Source: Candidatus Melainabacteria bacterium
GTDB lineage: Bacteria > Cyanobacteriota > Vampirovibrionia > Obscuribacterales > Obscuribacteraceae
Direction: 5' to 3'
Assembly: GCA_003242885.1 (NCBI GenBank)
Contig: QKMZ01000006.1
Location: 558,001-622,000 of the forward strand
DNA: 64,000 nucleotides
How positions within the stretch are numbered: the first letter of the stretch is position 1; each line of letters opens with the position of its first letter. Below the pieces are notes generated by a model. The model was given only the letters and a program-made list of their open reading frames with translations, was not told where the DNA came from and did no database searches. This document shows positions 9,128 to 17,788 of this stretch, in pieces. The position numbers were made by a program, and so were the translations under genes.

Positions 9128-10393
9128 TTATTGTGCGCCTGCACCTGTGCGTTGCGCGAGGCGATTTTTCTCTGCCAATTCGCGCACGTGTGCAAGTCTT
9201 CTTTCCATTTTCTTTTGCGTGATGCCGTTCATCATCATTTTCGGAACAGGCAAACCAGTATCGATGTGCGAAGACAGCTCTAGCGTAGTCGATTTACCGT
9301 CTGCTGAAGGGGTTAGTACCCAGCTGCCTTCCATAGATTTGAACTTGTCTGATTTGACCATCTGATAGTCGATGCGACGATTCGGAATTTCTTGCGTGTT
9401 TATCAAGCAGGTCGCCGAACCAATCATCGGCAGTGCAGTAAATTTCTGCTCCAATTGTGACTCGTTGACGCCTTGTCTCATGACTTTGCTGTATGCAAGT
9501 TCTGGGTCAACCTTTCTCTGCTCGTGAACTGCGTTGAATACTACATCAGGCGGCGCCTTGATGACGATAGATGCTTTTACTCTCGACTTACCGCTATTCA
9601 AGTTTGGTTTTGGTGTCTCTGCTTGAACAGTTTGAGCGGTCGATTGTTTTTCCTGCTGTGCTGCAGATTCCTTTTTGACTTTGGAGATTCTGTCTCCGAA
9701 GACGCCGGGAAGCAGCCTACTTGTCTTGCCCTCATTCTTATCGTCTGAAGACTTATCTTCGTTTTTTGCTTCCTTCTCTTTCTTCTCTTTCTTTTCCTTC
9801 TTTGTTTCAGCCTTGGACTCAGTCACCGTATTTGGTGTCGGCTTGGACGCAATTGCTGTAGGTTTTTTTGCTGGTGCAGCTATTTGCTCTGGAGAATCAA
9901 GATCTTGGATGTGCGACTTATATGCAGGAGTCGCTTTTGTATTCACATGTGCAACTTCGTAGTCTGCACTTTCTTCCAGAGACGGTTGTTGCACCCGTGC
10001 CGGTGGTGCTTTTACTGCAACGGGCTCGGCTTGTCTTTGAACTTGCTGAGCAACTTGATGCTCTATATGTTGTTCTTCTCTGGCAAGCGTCTTCAGTACT
10101 GCCGCTTGAGCCGTCAAGGTTTCGTGCAATGAATTTTGTTTTTGTTCGATAACAGTAGTGCGCTTATTCATCTGCAGTTGCAGCTGAGTCATTTGCGCCT
10201 GCAATTGCGTCAATTGCTGTTGAATCTGATAGAGCTGTGCTTGCAGCGTCTGCGGAGAATTAGCATCCTTATCCTCGCTGCCGAACAGTCCTTTAGCTTG
10301 CGCAGAAGAACCAAGGATGGTGCAAAGGACTAAAGATATGGCAACTGCAATAGTTTGCCGTTTGAGCGTTGCTCTCAAATCGTTCTTAATCAC
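9128..10393 (-). CDS. Secreted or anchored coiled-coil protein with C-terminal SRPBCC domain
   Basis: About 421 residues from a GTG at 10393; the frame is open further up to 10525 but that adds a cysteine-rich leader with no sense, while from 10393 there is a clean signal-like segment (about 10-30, ending SSAQAKG). Residues about 45-110 are Gln/Leu-rich heptads (QLYQIQQQLTQLQAQMTQLQ), a coiled coil. Then a long low-complexity Lys/Glu/Ala/Pro linker including a KKEKKEKKEKE run. The last 150 residues (KASIVIKAPPDVVFNAVHE ... LELSSHIDTGLPVPKMMMN) look like a START/polyketide-cyclase (SRPBCC) fold that binds a hydrophobic ligand. Convergent with the TPR gene, 18 bp apart. Function unknown; a lipid-binding envelope protein is a reasonable guess. 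Confidence 0.7.
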   Translation of the reverse strand: MIKNDLRATLKRQTIAVAISLVLCTILGSSAQAKGLFGSEDKDANSPQTLQAQLYQIQQQLTQLQAQMTQLQLQMNKRTTVIEQKQNSLHETLTAQAAVLKTLAREEQHIEHQVAQQVQRQAEPVAVKAPPARVQQPSLEESADYEVAHVNTKATPAYKSHIQDLDSPEQIAAPAKKPTAIASKPTPNTVTESKAETKKEKKEKKEKEAKNEDKSSDDKNEGKTSRLLPGVFGDRISKVKKESAAQQEKQSTAQTVQAETPKPNLNSGKSRVKASIVIKAPPDVVFNAVHEQRKVDPELAYSKVMRQGVNESQLEQKFTALPMIGSATCLINTQEIPNRRIDYQMVKSDKFKSMEGSWVLTPSADGKSTTLELSSHIDTGLPVPKMMMNGITQKKMERRLAHVRELAEKNRLAQRTGAGAQ

Positions 10394-10472
10394 GTGCGTC
10401 TCTCTTTCTACGGATACGATAAAAAGCGAAAAACCTCTATTGGTGGCGCTTTTAGCACATCGGCAAAGCTTA

Positions 10473-10534
10473 TCATGACAAGTGGGGGATTTGAAGAGGA
10501 GTAAGACTAAAAGAAAGTCATACACTTGTCATGA
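10473..10534. promoter_or_regulatory. Paired 12-bp inverted repeat upstream of the SRPBCC gene
   Basis: TCATGACAAGTG at 10473-10484 and its exact reverse complement at 10523-10534, centres 50 bp apart (about five helical turns), between the divergent-spaced genes at 9128-10393 and 10636-11286. Twelve perfect pairs with no stacked loop look more like two operator half-sites on the same helix face than a terminator. A near-identical word (11 of 12) occurs at 61902. Confidence 0.5.
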
Positions 10535-10635
10535 GTTTCGCGAGCCTGTCTAAAGCTCACCCACACACTAAAAAATTGACAGCGGCTTGATAACTATTCT
10601 TGGCCGACAAGCGACATGGATGTTGCCGAAAAAAC

Positions 10636-11286
10636 TTACACGCCTATTGGAATGAACTTCGGCACCAGCCTGCGCCATTTCATTTTTTCTGCGTATTCGC
10701 GGTAGCCATCGCCCAAGCTTTCGAGCAAGATCTTCTCTTCGTATTTGGCGCGATTCAGCCACAAAGGTGCGACTACACAAACAGTAAAGAGCACCAGCGG
10801 GACAGATGTTGAAGCCAACGAAGCGCCGAGCAGAGATTGAATGATTCCTGAATAGGCCGGGTGCATGACGAATTTCAGCAATCCGTCGCTTTTCACTTTG
10901 TGATCCTCAAGAATTTCGGCGTCAGTGGTGAAAGCTTCCCCAAGAGAAATCCAACCGCCGATCATGAAAATCAAACCGCTTATCAAAACGAGAATTCCCA
11001 ACCAGGAAATGATCATCGTAATGCCGGTAGGTTCGCCCTGACCGAGTGTGATTAAGGGATGCGCCCAATCTGCTTTTATGACGTCGGAGTACATCAAAAA
11101 TGCAGGAACCAAAGCGAAGATAGTTGCTACTGAAGCATATTGTGGTGCGCGTTGAATGATGAAGTTCTTTTCGTATTTAACTCCGGTTCCGCGGCGAATG
11201 AAAGCTTTGGTAAGAACCGGCGCTGCAATTACCGCACCCACTGAAACCAAGGCTACGGTCACCAATGTTGGGACGTTGAAACTCAC
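10636..11286 (-). CDS. Isoprenylcysteine carboxyl methyltransferase-like membrane protein
   Basis: 216 residues with about five hydrophobic segments. The C-terminal half has the ICMT/phospholipid-methyltransferase pattern: HPAYSGIIQSLLG (the His-Pro-xx-x-G motif), then two hydrophobic helices, then EEKILLESLGDGYREYAEK, the E-E ... Y-x-x-Y tail that binds SAM in this family. GTG start with GGGAG ten bases upstream. Bacteria use members of this family to methylate various small or lipid substrates, so the name gives fold and cofactor, not substrate. Sits alone between the inverted repeat region and a leftward hypothetical gene 245 bp away. Confidence 0.75.
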   Translation of the reverse strand: MSFNVPTLVTVALVSVGAVIAAPVLTKAFIRRGTGVKYEKNFIIQRAPQYASVATIFALVPAFLMYSDVIKADWAHPLITLGQGEPTGITMIISWLGILVLISGLIFMIGGWISLGEAFTTDAEILEDHKVKSDGLLKFVMHPAYSGIIQSLLGASLASTSVPLVLFTVCVVAPLWLNRAKYEEKILLESLGDGYREYAEKMKWRRLVPKFIPIGV

Positions 11287-11465
11287 TTAGTTATCTCCCT
11301 CTAAAGAGAATCGATTGCCGGGCATTCCGAAATCGTTTTGAAATTTTGCCTGGAACTTTCTGAAGATAGCTTGCCATCTTTAGTCGTATCACTGTACAGG
11401 CAGGTAGCTCTCTGCGTCAACGAAAACACATTTGAACAATCGAGACTCCATCGTGATTTGTTTGA

Positions 11466-11524
11466 AACACGTGTTGACTGACGTCAGTTGCATTTATTTG
11501 TTTCATTGGCAATTGTTCATTGCC
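11466..11524. promoter_or_regulatory. Cluster of three short palindromes upstream of the methyltransferase gene
   Basis: AACACGTGTT (11466-11475) is a perfect 10-bp palindrome; two bases on, ACTGACGTCAGT (11477-11488) is a perfect 12-bp palindrome; then GGCAAT (11508) pairs with ATTGCC (11519). They lie between the stop of the 11532 gene and the start of the leftward gene at 11286. The first two look like transcription-factor sites; the last could be a weak terminator stem without a T-tract. Confidence 0.4.
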
Positions 11525-11531
11525 GAAAGAA

Positions 11532-12233
11532 TTAGCGAGCGTCTTCGAGAAATTGCTCGTTGGACTCAAGCGGGCATTTCCAGAGTCTGTAGAGTGCATT
11601 GAGCACTGTTTGAGCAGGCGGTGGCAATTCGTCACCAGGTGCCACTTCGATATCGTCCAGCATACGTCTCATCCAGAGTGCGTGACGAGTATGAGGACGA
11701 GAGTGATGTCTCAGCCATTCCAAGCCGTCTTCAACTTCTTCTTTCGTATATTCGGAAGCATGATCGGCGAAATATTTTTCGAATATTTCGAGAGTCTGGC
11801 GTGCATAGGCTGTTGCAGCCAATTCTGCTGTTACTACTGCAAGTACACCGTCTTTATGATTTGGGCTTTCGCACCATCTGCGCATAACCTGGCAAAGATG
11901 ATGGCTCGCTTCGTTTAAGAGGTCAGTCTTCAGCTGCTCGTCCGTAATGCCAGCCAGGTGGCACTGTTTGACGTACATTTGCTGGTAGGTCAGCTCTTCA
12001 TCAGCTAATTGGTTGAACAGCTTTTTGCCGGCGTCCATGTTATCGGGCAAACAATCCCTAACAAGCGAGATATTGCGCGGCAACTCCCTGATAAATGGCC
12101 AAAGGCTCAAACAGATTTCGCTTCCCAGAGGGATGACCGTCTCGTCTTGGATGCCGCCACTGAATGGACTTGTTTTGCATCCGACGGTTATTCTTTCGAT
12201 AAGGGTTGGCATCCACCCCGATTTACGCGACAT
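11532..12233 (-). CDS. Haem-oxygenase-fold (TenA/PqqC-like) protein, function unknown
   Basis: 233 residues from the ATG at 12233 (a TTG at 12245 is the only in-frame alternative upstream). All-helical character in the last 150 residues: QLADEELTYQQMYVKQCHLAG, LLNEASHHLCQVMRRWCE, VVTAELAATAYARQTLEIFEKYF and EEVEDGLEWLRHHSRPHTRHALWMRRMLDD. The spacing of Glu and His residues across successive helices recalls the TenA/PqqC/CADD group of the haem-oxygenase-like fold, which includes thiaminases and iron-dependent oxidases. I could not assign a subfamily. Divergent from the seven-gene operon at 12502, with 268 bp between. Confidence 0.5.
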   Translation of the reverse strand: MSRKSGWMPTLIERITVGCKTSPFSGGIQDETVIPLGSEICLSLWPFIRELPRNISLVRDCLPDNMDAGKKLFNQLADEELTYQQMYVKQCHLAGITDEQLKTDLLNEASHHLCQVMRRWCESPNHKDGVLAVVTAELAATAYARQTLEIFEKYFADHASEYTKEEVEDGLEWLRHHSRPHTRHALWMRRMLDDIEVAPGDELPPPAQTVLNALYRLWKCPLESNEQFLEDAR

Positions 12234-12334
12234 ATTAGATTCCAATAACCTGTAAAACCCCAGTCATATACTTTACTACGCAAACTAGACAGTCCTATGT
12301 AATCTAACTAATGAATGTTAAGCACCGGTGAGAA

Positions 12335-12373
12335 ATCCCCTAAAAGTCTGCGGAACTGCGTTATCAGGGGGAT
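12335..12373 (+). promoter_or_regulatory. Possible leader hairpin before the seven-gene operon
   Basis: ATCCCCT at 12335 can pair with AGGGGGAT ending at 12373 with one bulged G, enclosing about 24 bases with the word CTGCG twice. It lies about 130 bp ahead of the first gene of the operon. No known riboswitch pattern recognised. The rest of the 12234-12501 gap is A/T-rich with a TATATATT stretch near 12460 that could be a -10 element. Confidence 0.25.
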
Positions 12374-12501
12374 GTAGAGATCTCAAGCAGTGTTGGACTC
12401 AGGCGCTGGCGCACATTTGCGGATTTTTACGAACTTAATTTCGATATTCGAGCCAGAATATATATTTTGGTTTTCAATTCGTAGGGAATTCCCCCGGCTC
12501 A

Positions 12502-13569
12502 ATGCATTCAGTCGACAGCAGTCAAAAACAGCAGACGTTACAGTCCGAAGAAAAGGCTGTTTCACCTTTGCCATTGCCCCTGCAGAGCCTCGCAACGGGA
12601 GAAAAGCTGCAGAGGAGTGCGGATAGCTCGGTCGAAATCGTCAATGTTCGTGGTGCGAACCTGCAATTGCGTAAATTTCTCGCTCAAGATTCATCGTTGA
12701 ATGTTGCTCCCGAAGAGCCGGAGCAAGTTACCGAAAAAAGGCCGGTCGCTCTCTACCTGCACGGCATTGAAGGCCATGCAGAATGGTTTGCTAATACTGC
12801 CTCAGTGCTCAATAAAGCCGGAATTTCAGTGTATGCGCCGGACAGGCGCGGAGCCGGTCTTAACTTCTTCGAGCGCGGACATGTGGAAAACGCCCAAGTC
12901 TTGGTAGAAGACGTTGAGTTTTTCCTTAGCCTGGTTGCCGAAAGACACCCGGGGGCGCCGCTCTTTCTTATCGGGAATTGCTGGGGGGCGAAAGTGGCCG
13001 CCATCGTAGCTTCTGAAACGCACAAATGGTCGACCAGAAGGGCAGAGCATCCCCAAAAACCTGACCTGGCCGGGCTGGTCTTGATTTGCCCGGCCATAAA
13101 AACCAAGCCCGACCTGAGATTCTCGGACAAACTGTCGATTGCGGCTGCTTTGCTCGCAGGAAAGGACGCCCTCAAGCAACAACTGCCGATTCCTCTCACC
13201 ACTTTGATGTTTACCGACAATCATCTCTTTCTCGACTATATCGATAAAGACCCACTGAGACTCACGTCAGCTAGTAAAGCTTTTTATTTTGCCAGCTTTC
13301 TTCTCAGTCTAAAATCCGCTCGAATTGCGCCATCCATCAAAGTTCCCACACTAATTCTCCAGTCAGATAACGATGCGATTGTCGACGTCCCCGGCATCGA
13401 AAGTTGGTTTTCCAAAATTGCAACTGCCGATAAGAAATACAAAAAATACGACGGCGCTGCGCACAGTATGGATTTCGATAAGCGCCAATTTATGGATTAT
13501 GCTCGCGACCTTACCGAATGGATAGAGAAGATCGGCAACCAAAGTCAAAAGCAGAGTGTCTTGCAATGA
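12502..13569 (+). CDS. Alpha/beta hydrolase (first gene of seven-gene operon)
   Basis: Serine hydrolase of the alpha/beta fold, 355 residues, no signal peptide. About 70 poorly conserved residues precede the core. ALYLHGIEGHAEWF is the oxyanion-hole HG motif; LFLIGNCWGAKVA has the nucleophile elbow as GxCxG, so cysteine stands where serine usually sits, as in dienelactone hydrolases; DNDAIVDVPG carries the likely acid and AAHSMDF the catalytic His. Its TGA overlaps the next gene's ATG by 4 bp. Lysophospholipase/monoglyceride-lipase-like proteins are the closest general type by motif order, but the Cys nucleophile argues for a distinct substrate. Confidence 0.75.
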   Translation: MHSVDSSQKQQTLQSEEKAVSPLPLPLQSLATGEKLQRSADSSVEIVNVRGANLQLRKFLAQDSSLNVAPEEPEQVTEKRPVALYLHGIEGHAEWFANTASVLNKAGISVYAPDRRGAGLNFFERGHVENAQVLVEDVEFFLSLVAERHPGAPLFLIGNCWGAKVAAIVASETHKWSTRRAEHPQKPDLAGLVLICPAIKTKPDLRFSDKLSIAAALLAGKDALKQQLPIPLTTLMFTDNHLFLDYIDKDPLRLTSASKAFYFASFLLSLKSARIAPSIKVPTLILQSDNDAIVDVPGIESWFSKIATADKKYKKYDGAAHSMDFDKRQFMDYARDLTEWIEKIGNQSQKQSVLQ

Positions 13570-14795
13570 TCAAAATCACTGATATTAAAGTATCGACTGT
13601 TCTTTTGCCGTTTCGATTTGCGTTTAAACACAGCCTGGCTTCGCGCTCATTTTCGACTAACGTAATCGTTAAGGTGAAGATGGAAGACACCGCAACAGGT
13701 GCCACTGCATTTGGATTGGGCGAAAGCGTTCCTAGAGACTACGTGACCGGTGAAACCTGCCAAACCGCAATAGCTGAAATCAAGGGCAACTTTGCTCCCA
13801 GATTTCTCAACCAATTTCTCGATCAAGATCGCAAACCGACTGAATCCGTAAGTCGATTGATAGAAGAGGTTGCTGCCTCGCTCAATGTCTATGGACGCAG
13901 AGTGGGAGCCTCCTTTTGCGCCCTGGAACTGGCACTTCTTGATGCTGCAGCCAAAATTGAGGGTGTTTCTATTAGCCAGTGGTTAGCTGCCAAAAACGGA
14001 CGAAACGCTGTTGAATCAATTGATTACGGTGGCGTCATTCCTTTTGGAAAACGCAAAGTGCTCGCAGCCTTGCTCTACTTCTATAAGTTTTACGGATACA
14101 AAACCGTCAAATTGAAAGTCGGCGATGATCCAGAACTTGATCTCTTTACAGTCCGAAAAGCGCGCGAACTTCTAGGAGCCTCCACCGTCATTAGAGTTGA
14201 TGCAAATTGCGCCTGGGATTTCGACAGCACATTTGAGTTTTCTCAAAAGACGCAAGGCTACAACATAGCCTCTATCGAGCAACCGGTACCCTTCGACCGG
14301 CTGGATGAATTGGTCGAGCTGACAAAGGTTTTGAAGGAAGAAATTGTTGTGGACGAATCTTTGTGTACAGTGCAGGAGGCTCAAGACCTGGCGAGAAAGA
14401 AAGCCTGTGGCGGTTTCAATATAAGAATTTCCAAGGTTGGTGGTCTTTTGGCTGCTCAGAAAATAATTGATATTGCCCACCAGCATGGAATTAGCATCCA
14501 TCTGGGCGCTCAGGTTGGCGAAAGCGGCATCCTGACGGCAGCCGGCAGAGCTTTGGCATGCGCGAATCAGAAATTTGAAAATTACGAAGGCGCCGCTAAT
14601 TTCTTCCTCCTCAAAGAAGATCTGACAAGAGAGAATATGACCGCCGGTTTTGGCGGCAGAGGCAAAATGCCCGACGGTAAAGGTATTGGCGTGACGGTAA
14701 ACGAGCAAAATCTCAATCGGTTTGAAGTGAATCTTCAATCTGCCGATGCGAGTTCCGCTGCCGTTGAGGCGACAGGGAGAAGTCTTCATGTTTAA
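13566..14795 (+). CDS. Enolase-superfamily enzyme (muconate cycloisomerase/dipeptide epimerase type)
   Basis: 409 residues from the ATG at 13566, which overlaps the hydrolase stop by 4 bp; the frame is open further upstream but those residues lie in the hydrolase gene. Catalytic set of the muconate-lactonising subgroup: KLK (Lys182, Lys184), Mg ligands in VDANCAWD (Asp212), IEQP (Glu238) and VDESLC (Asp263), and the opposite-face Lys290 in ISKVGG. Such enzymes abstract the alpha-proton of a carboxylate: known activities are o-succinylbenzoate synthase, L-Ala-D/L-Glu epimerase and N-acylamino acid racemase. No menaquinone genes are nearby, so epimerase or racemase of an acyl- or aminoacyl-amino acid is more likely given the GH3 neighbour. 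Confidence 0.85.
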   Translation: MIKITDIKVSTVLLPFRFAFKHSLASRSFSTNVIVKVKMEDTATGATAFGLGESVPRDYVTGETCQTAIAEIKGNFAPRFLNQFLDQDRKPTESVSRLIEEVAASLNVYGRRVGASFCALELALLDAAAKIEGVSISQWLAAKNGRNAVESIDYGGVIPFGKRKVLAALLYFYKFYGYKTVKLKVGDDPELDLFTVRKARELLGASTVIRVDANCAWDFDSTFEFSQKTQGYNIASIEQPVPFDRLDELVELTKVLKEEIVVDESLCTVQEAQDLARKKACGGFNIRISKVGGLLAAQKIIDIAHQHGISIHLGAQVGESGILTAAGRALACANQKFENYEGAANFFLLKEDLTRENMTAGFGGRGKMPDGKGIGVTVNEQNLNRFEVNLQSADASSAAVEATGRSLHV

Positions 14796-16455
14796 ACGTC
14801 CCAGTTTGATTCATATGGGTCAGTTATATAGGCGCGCGACGCACATTCGGCGTTTTTTCAATGCCGTGAAAAATCCTCAAGAAGTGCAGGCGCAGAAATT
14901 GCTCAGTTATATTCGCGCCAATGAAAATAGTGCCTTCGGCAAAGCTAATAATTTTGACAAGATACGCACGGTCGAGGACTATCAACGCTACGTTCGCCCC
15001 TGTAAATACGAAGATCTTCAGCCCTATATCGACAAGGTTCGCGCCGGTGCCACTAATCAATTGACGCGCGAGAATCCATTTATGTTTGCCACCACCAGTG
15101 GCACCACAGCGCTTCCGAAATTCATTCCCATAACAGCAACGCATATTCGCGATTACACGCATGCGTTTCAGGTGCACAACTATCACTTGATTCAAGATTA
15201 CCCGCGCGCCGCGGACGGTCGATTTCTTTTAATCACCAGCAATGATGAAGAAGGACGCACTGAATCGAACATTCCCTACGGTGCTGTTTCCGGTATGTTG
15301 AATCGCCGGCAACCGGAAATCATCCGCAAGCATTTTGCTACTCCATACGAACTTTGCAAAATAAAAAATGTCGATGCCAAATACTATTTGATGTTGCGCT
15401 CGGCTCTGGGATTGGATGTAACTGCGGTAATTTGCTGCAATCCATCTAGTTTGCTATTGCTTGCGGATCAGATGAAAGAGCATGCAGCAGATTTGGTCGC
15501 AGACCTCTTTGATGGCACCGTTAAAAACACATACAAACCCCCTGCTGAGTACAGCGATGCCTTTGCGAAATTCTTTGCACCCAATAAAGAACGTGCTCGC
15601 CAACTCGACAAAATGCTTGAGAAAGACGGACTGCTCCTGCCTCGCACTGTTTGGTCGAATTTGGAAATTCTGGTGTCCTGGAAAGGCGGACCGATGGCTT
15701 TCTATTTGGACAAGCTTCCTGAGTTGTATGGAAATATGCCGGTGCGTGATTTCGGTTATATGGCAAGCGAGGGGCGTGGATCTATTCCGATTACCAGCGA
15801 GGGCTCGGGCGGCGTTCTGGCTGTCACCAGCCACTTCTATGAGTTCGTAGAAGAAGACGCGCACGAACAGCCTAATCCGAAATTCTTGCTCGCGCACCAA
15901 CTGAAAAAGGGCGGACGCTATTTCATCTACTTCACCACCGGCGCCGGTCTATATCGGTACAACATCAATGATTTGGTGGAAGTTGTGGATTTTGAGGGCA
16001 ATGCACCGATTATTCGATTTGTTCAAAAGGGCATGGGTGTAAGCTCAATAACTGGAGAAAAACTGACCGAAGAGCAGGTTTTGGTTGCACTGACAATGGC
16101 AAAAACCCAATTGGGCTTGAGCGAAGTCGAACATTGCACAGTGGAAGTGGAACTAGGCTCGCCACCTTTCTATGTGGCATTTGCAGAGACGAGTTCTGAA
16201 TTGCCGGACTCAGTGAAAAATCAGTTTATTCGGATATTTGACGATTCACTAAAAAATCAAAACCCGGAGTATCAGGATAAGCGTTCAACCAAACGGCTTG
16301 GTTTGCCGGTAATGCGCACTCTTCCCTCTGGAACTTACATGAAATTGAGACAGCAACGCGTGCTGCAGGGAGCTCCCGAAGCGCAGGTTAAAATACCTCT
16401 CTTGAGTGCGCACAGCTCGTTTACCGGGCAGTTGGCGCAAATACAAGTTTCATAA
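14788..16455 (+). CDS. GH3-family acyl-acid adenylating enzyme
   Basis: 555 residues, typical of the GH3 (auxin-responsive promoter) family, a branch of the ANL acyl-adenylate superfamily whose plant members join an amino acid to indole-acetate or jasmonate. The ATP P-loop-like motif TTSGTTALPKFIPIT is at about 110; FGYMASEGRGSIP is the second motif; YRYNINDLVEVVDF is the third. The C-terminal domain (about 420-555) has the expected GEKLTEEQV start. Start at the ATG at 14788 with GGAG upstream; it overlaps the enolase-superfamily gene by 8 bp. Bacterial GH3 proteins are mostly uncharacterised; the acyl substrate is not readable from sequence. Confidence 0.88.
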   Translation: MFKRPSLIHMGQLYRRATHIRRFFNAVKNPQEVQAQKLLSYIRANENSAFGKANNFDKIRTVEDYQRYVRPCKYEDLQPYIDKVRAGATNQLTRENPFMFATTSGTTALPKFIPITATHIRDYTHAFQVHNYHLIQDYPRAADGRFLLITSNDEEGRTESNIPYGAVSGMLNRRQPEIIRKHFATPYELCKIKNVDAKYYLMLRSALGLDVTAVICCNPSSLLLLADQMKEHAADLVADLFDGTVKNTYKPPAEYSDAFAKFFAPNKERARQLDKMLEKDGLLLPRTVWSNLEILVSWKGGPMAFYLDKLPELYGNMPVRDFGYMASEGRGSIPITSEGSGGVLAVTSHFYEFVEEDAHEQPNPKFLLAHQLKKGGRYFIYFTTGAGLYRYNINDLVEVVDFEGNAPIIRFVQKGMGVSSITGEKLTEEQVLVALTMAKTQLGLSEVEHCTVEVELGSPPFYVAFAETSSELPDSVKNQFIRIFDDSLKNQNPEYQDKRSTKRLGLPVMRTLPSGTYMKLRQQRVLQGAPEAQVKIPLLSAHSSFTGQLAQIQVS

Positions 16456-16474
16456 TAAGGAAAGGAAAAACTCA

Positions 16475-17527
16475 ATGACTGGAAAAGTGAAGGTGGCGAT
16501 AACGGGAGCCTCTGGGCTGGTAGGAAGTCACCTGGCTGAGCATCTCATCCTGAGCGGATACGAAGTTGTTGCCATGTCAAGGAATGCTTCAAGTGAAAAG
16601 TGTTTGACAGCAATTACCGGTCCTGGCAAATTGACTTTGCTGCAAGTTGATGTGAATGATGAGACTGCATTGCAACATGCTTTTGCCGGCTGTGATGTTG
16701 TAGTTCATGCGGCAGGCACAGTTGATCCGTATGGCTCGCGCCAGACAATTTTCAAAACCAATGTTGAAGGCACTCGCAATGCCATGTCTGCCGCGCGTAA
16801 TTGCGGAGTAAAGCAGTTTATTTTTGTCAGCAGCCTGTCTGTAATTACAGGTCAAGGTGACCAGTTCGACGTCGATGAAACTGCCGAGCTAAAGCCCTGC
16901 GGCGAGTCGTATGCCGATTCGAAAGTAGAAGCCGAAAAGTTGGTGATGAGCGAGCCTGAAACCTCTTCCATGAAAGTTACCTCAGTGCGTCCTGGCTTTA
17001 TATATGGACCCAGAGAGAAAGCCTGGATGCCCCGCTTGATCAATTCAATTGGCACCGGTAAGGCAATGTTGATTGGTGGTGGCCTCAAAGAAACCAACGT
17101 CATTTATGTCGGTAATTTGAGCAAAGCGATTGAAAATGCCTTTCTCAATCCAAAGGCATACGGACAAGTGTTCAATTTGACCGATGGAGAAAAGGTCACC
17201 AAAAAAGAACTCTTTGATGCGATTGCTGATGGATTGGGGCTTCCCAGAGTGACGAAACAGATTCCTGTTCCAGTTGCGCGCTTTGCCTGCGAGATGATTT
17301 CCTCTTTTGCGCCTCTTTTGCCCGTGGAAAAGCAGCGTGGACTGGCACGCTTTTCGCGTGCAGCATTCCGCTTGGCCGGAGTGAATCAGGGCTTTTCCGT
17401 CAAGAAAGCAGAACGAGACCTAAACTATGTCAATCGCACCCCATTTAAAGAAGGCATGGCCAAGACTCTGGAATACTTCAAAGCTGAGCGTACCGGTGCG
17501 AAAAAAGAGGCTGTAGCGCGCAGATGA
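16475..17527 (+). CDS. Extended SDR, NAD-dependent epimerase/3-beta-hydroxysteroid dehydrogenase type
   Basis: 350 residues from the ATG at 16475, preceded by a strong purine-rich ribosome site (AAGGAAAGGA). VAITGASGLVGSHLAEHL is the TGxxGxxG nucleotide-binding motif; DVVVHAAGTVDP follows strand 4; FVSSLSVITG supplies the catalytic Ser; YADSKVEAEKLV is the YxxxK motif; VRPGFIYGPREKAW is the extended-SDR PGxIYGP signature. The C-terminal third differs from sugar epimerases and resembles dehydrogenases acting on hydrophobic alcohols. Starts 19 bp after the GH3 gene and overlaps the next gene by 4 bp. Confidence 0.82.
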   Translation: MTGKVKVAITGASGLVGSHLAEHLILSGYEVVAMSRNASSEKCLTAITGPGKLTLLQVDVNDETALQHAFAGCDVVVHAAGTVDPYGSRQTIFKTNVEGTRNAMSAARNCGVKQFIFVSSLSVITGQGDQFDVDETAELKPCGESYADSKVEAEKLVMSEPETSSMKVTSVRPGFIYGPREKAWMPRLINSIGTGKAMLIGGGLKETNVIYVGNLSKAIENAFLNPKAYGQVFNLTDGEKVTKKELFDAIADGLGLPRVTKQIPVPVARFACEMISSFAPLLPVEKQRGLARFSRAAFRLAGVNQGFSVKKAERDLNYVNRTPFKEGMAKTLEYFKAERTGAKKEAVARR

Positions 17528-17784
17528 TGAATGCCAGAGAGTTTGTAATCGACTATATAGGCAGGCACAAACACCCTGTTAATGCGTGCTTGCACATAGT
17601 CGGTGTACCGTCTGCGTTTTACGGCATGTTTCTATTTATAACCGGCAAATTTGCCTGGGGTGCCGCACTCATTGTCCTCGGCTACTTTCTTCAGTACCTG
17701 GGTCATAAAGCACAGGGAAATGAAGTTGGCGAAGTTACTCTTATAAAACACCTATGGAAAAAAGTTTCCGCACCGCGGAGTTGA
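17524..17784 (+). CDS. Mpo1-like (DUF962) small membrane protein
   Basis: 86 residues. NPVN-like start FVIDYIGRHKHPVNACLHIVGVPSAFYGMFLFITGKFAWGAALIVLG is typical of DUF962: the HxxxxxxxxH positions in KHPVNACLHIVGVP and the second His pair in QYLGHKAQGNE are the residues that bind Fe(II) in yeast Mpo1, a dioxygenase that shortens 2-hydroxy fatty acids by one carbon. Two hydrophobic segments. It is shorter than many DUF962 proteins (about 100-200) but holds the conserved halves. Overlaps the preceding SDR gene by 4 bp and lies 4 bp before the next, so it is inside the operon. If it is an Mpo1 homologue, the operon acts on a fatty acid or other long-chain substrate. Confidence 0.75.
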   Translation: MMNAREFVIDYIGRHKHPVNACLHIVGVPSAFYGMFLFITGKFAWGAALIVLGYFLQYLGHKAQGNEVGEVTLIKHLWKKVSAPRS

Positions 17785-17788
17785 ATAG

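Noticed and set aside
9473..10333. Several rightward open frames opposite the SRPBCC gene
   Set aside because: They are antisense to a gene with clear signal peptide, coiled coil and domain; composition is a mirror of its low-complexity linker.
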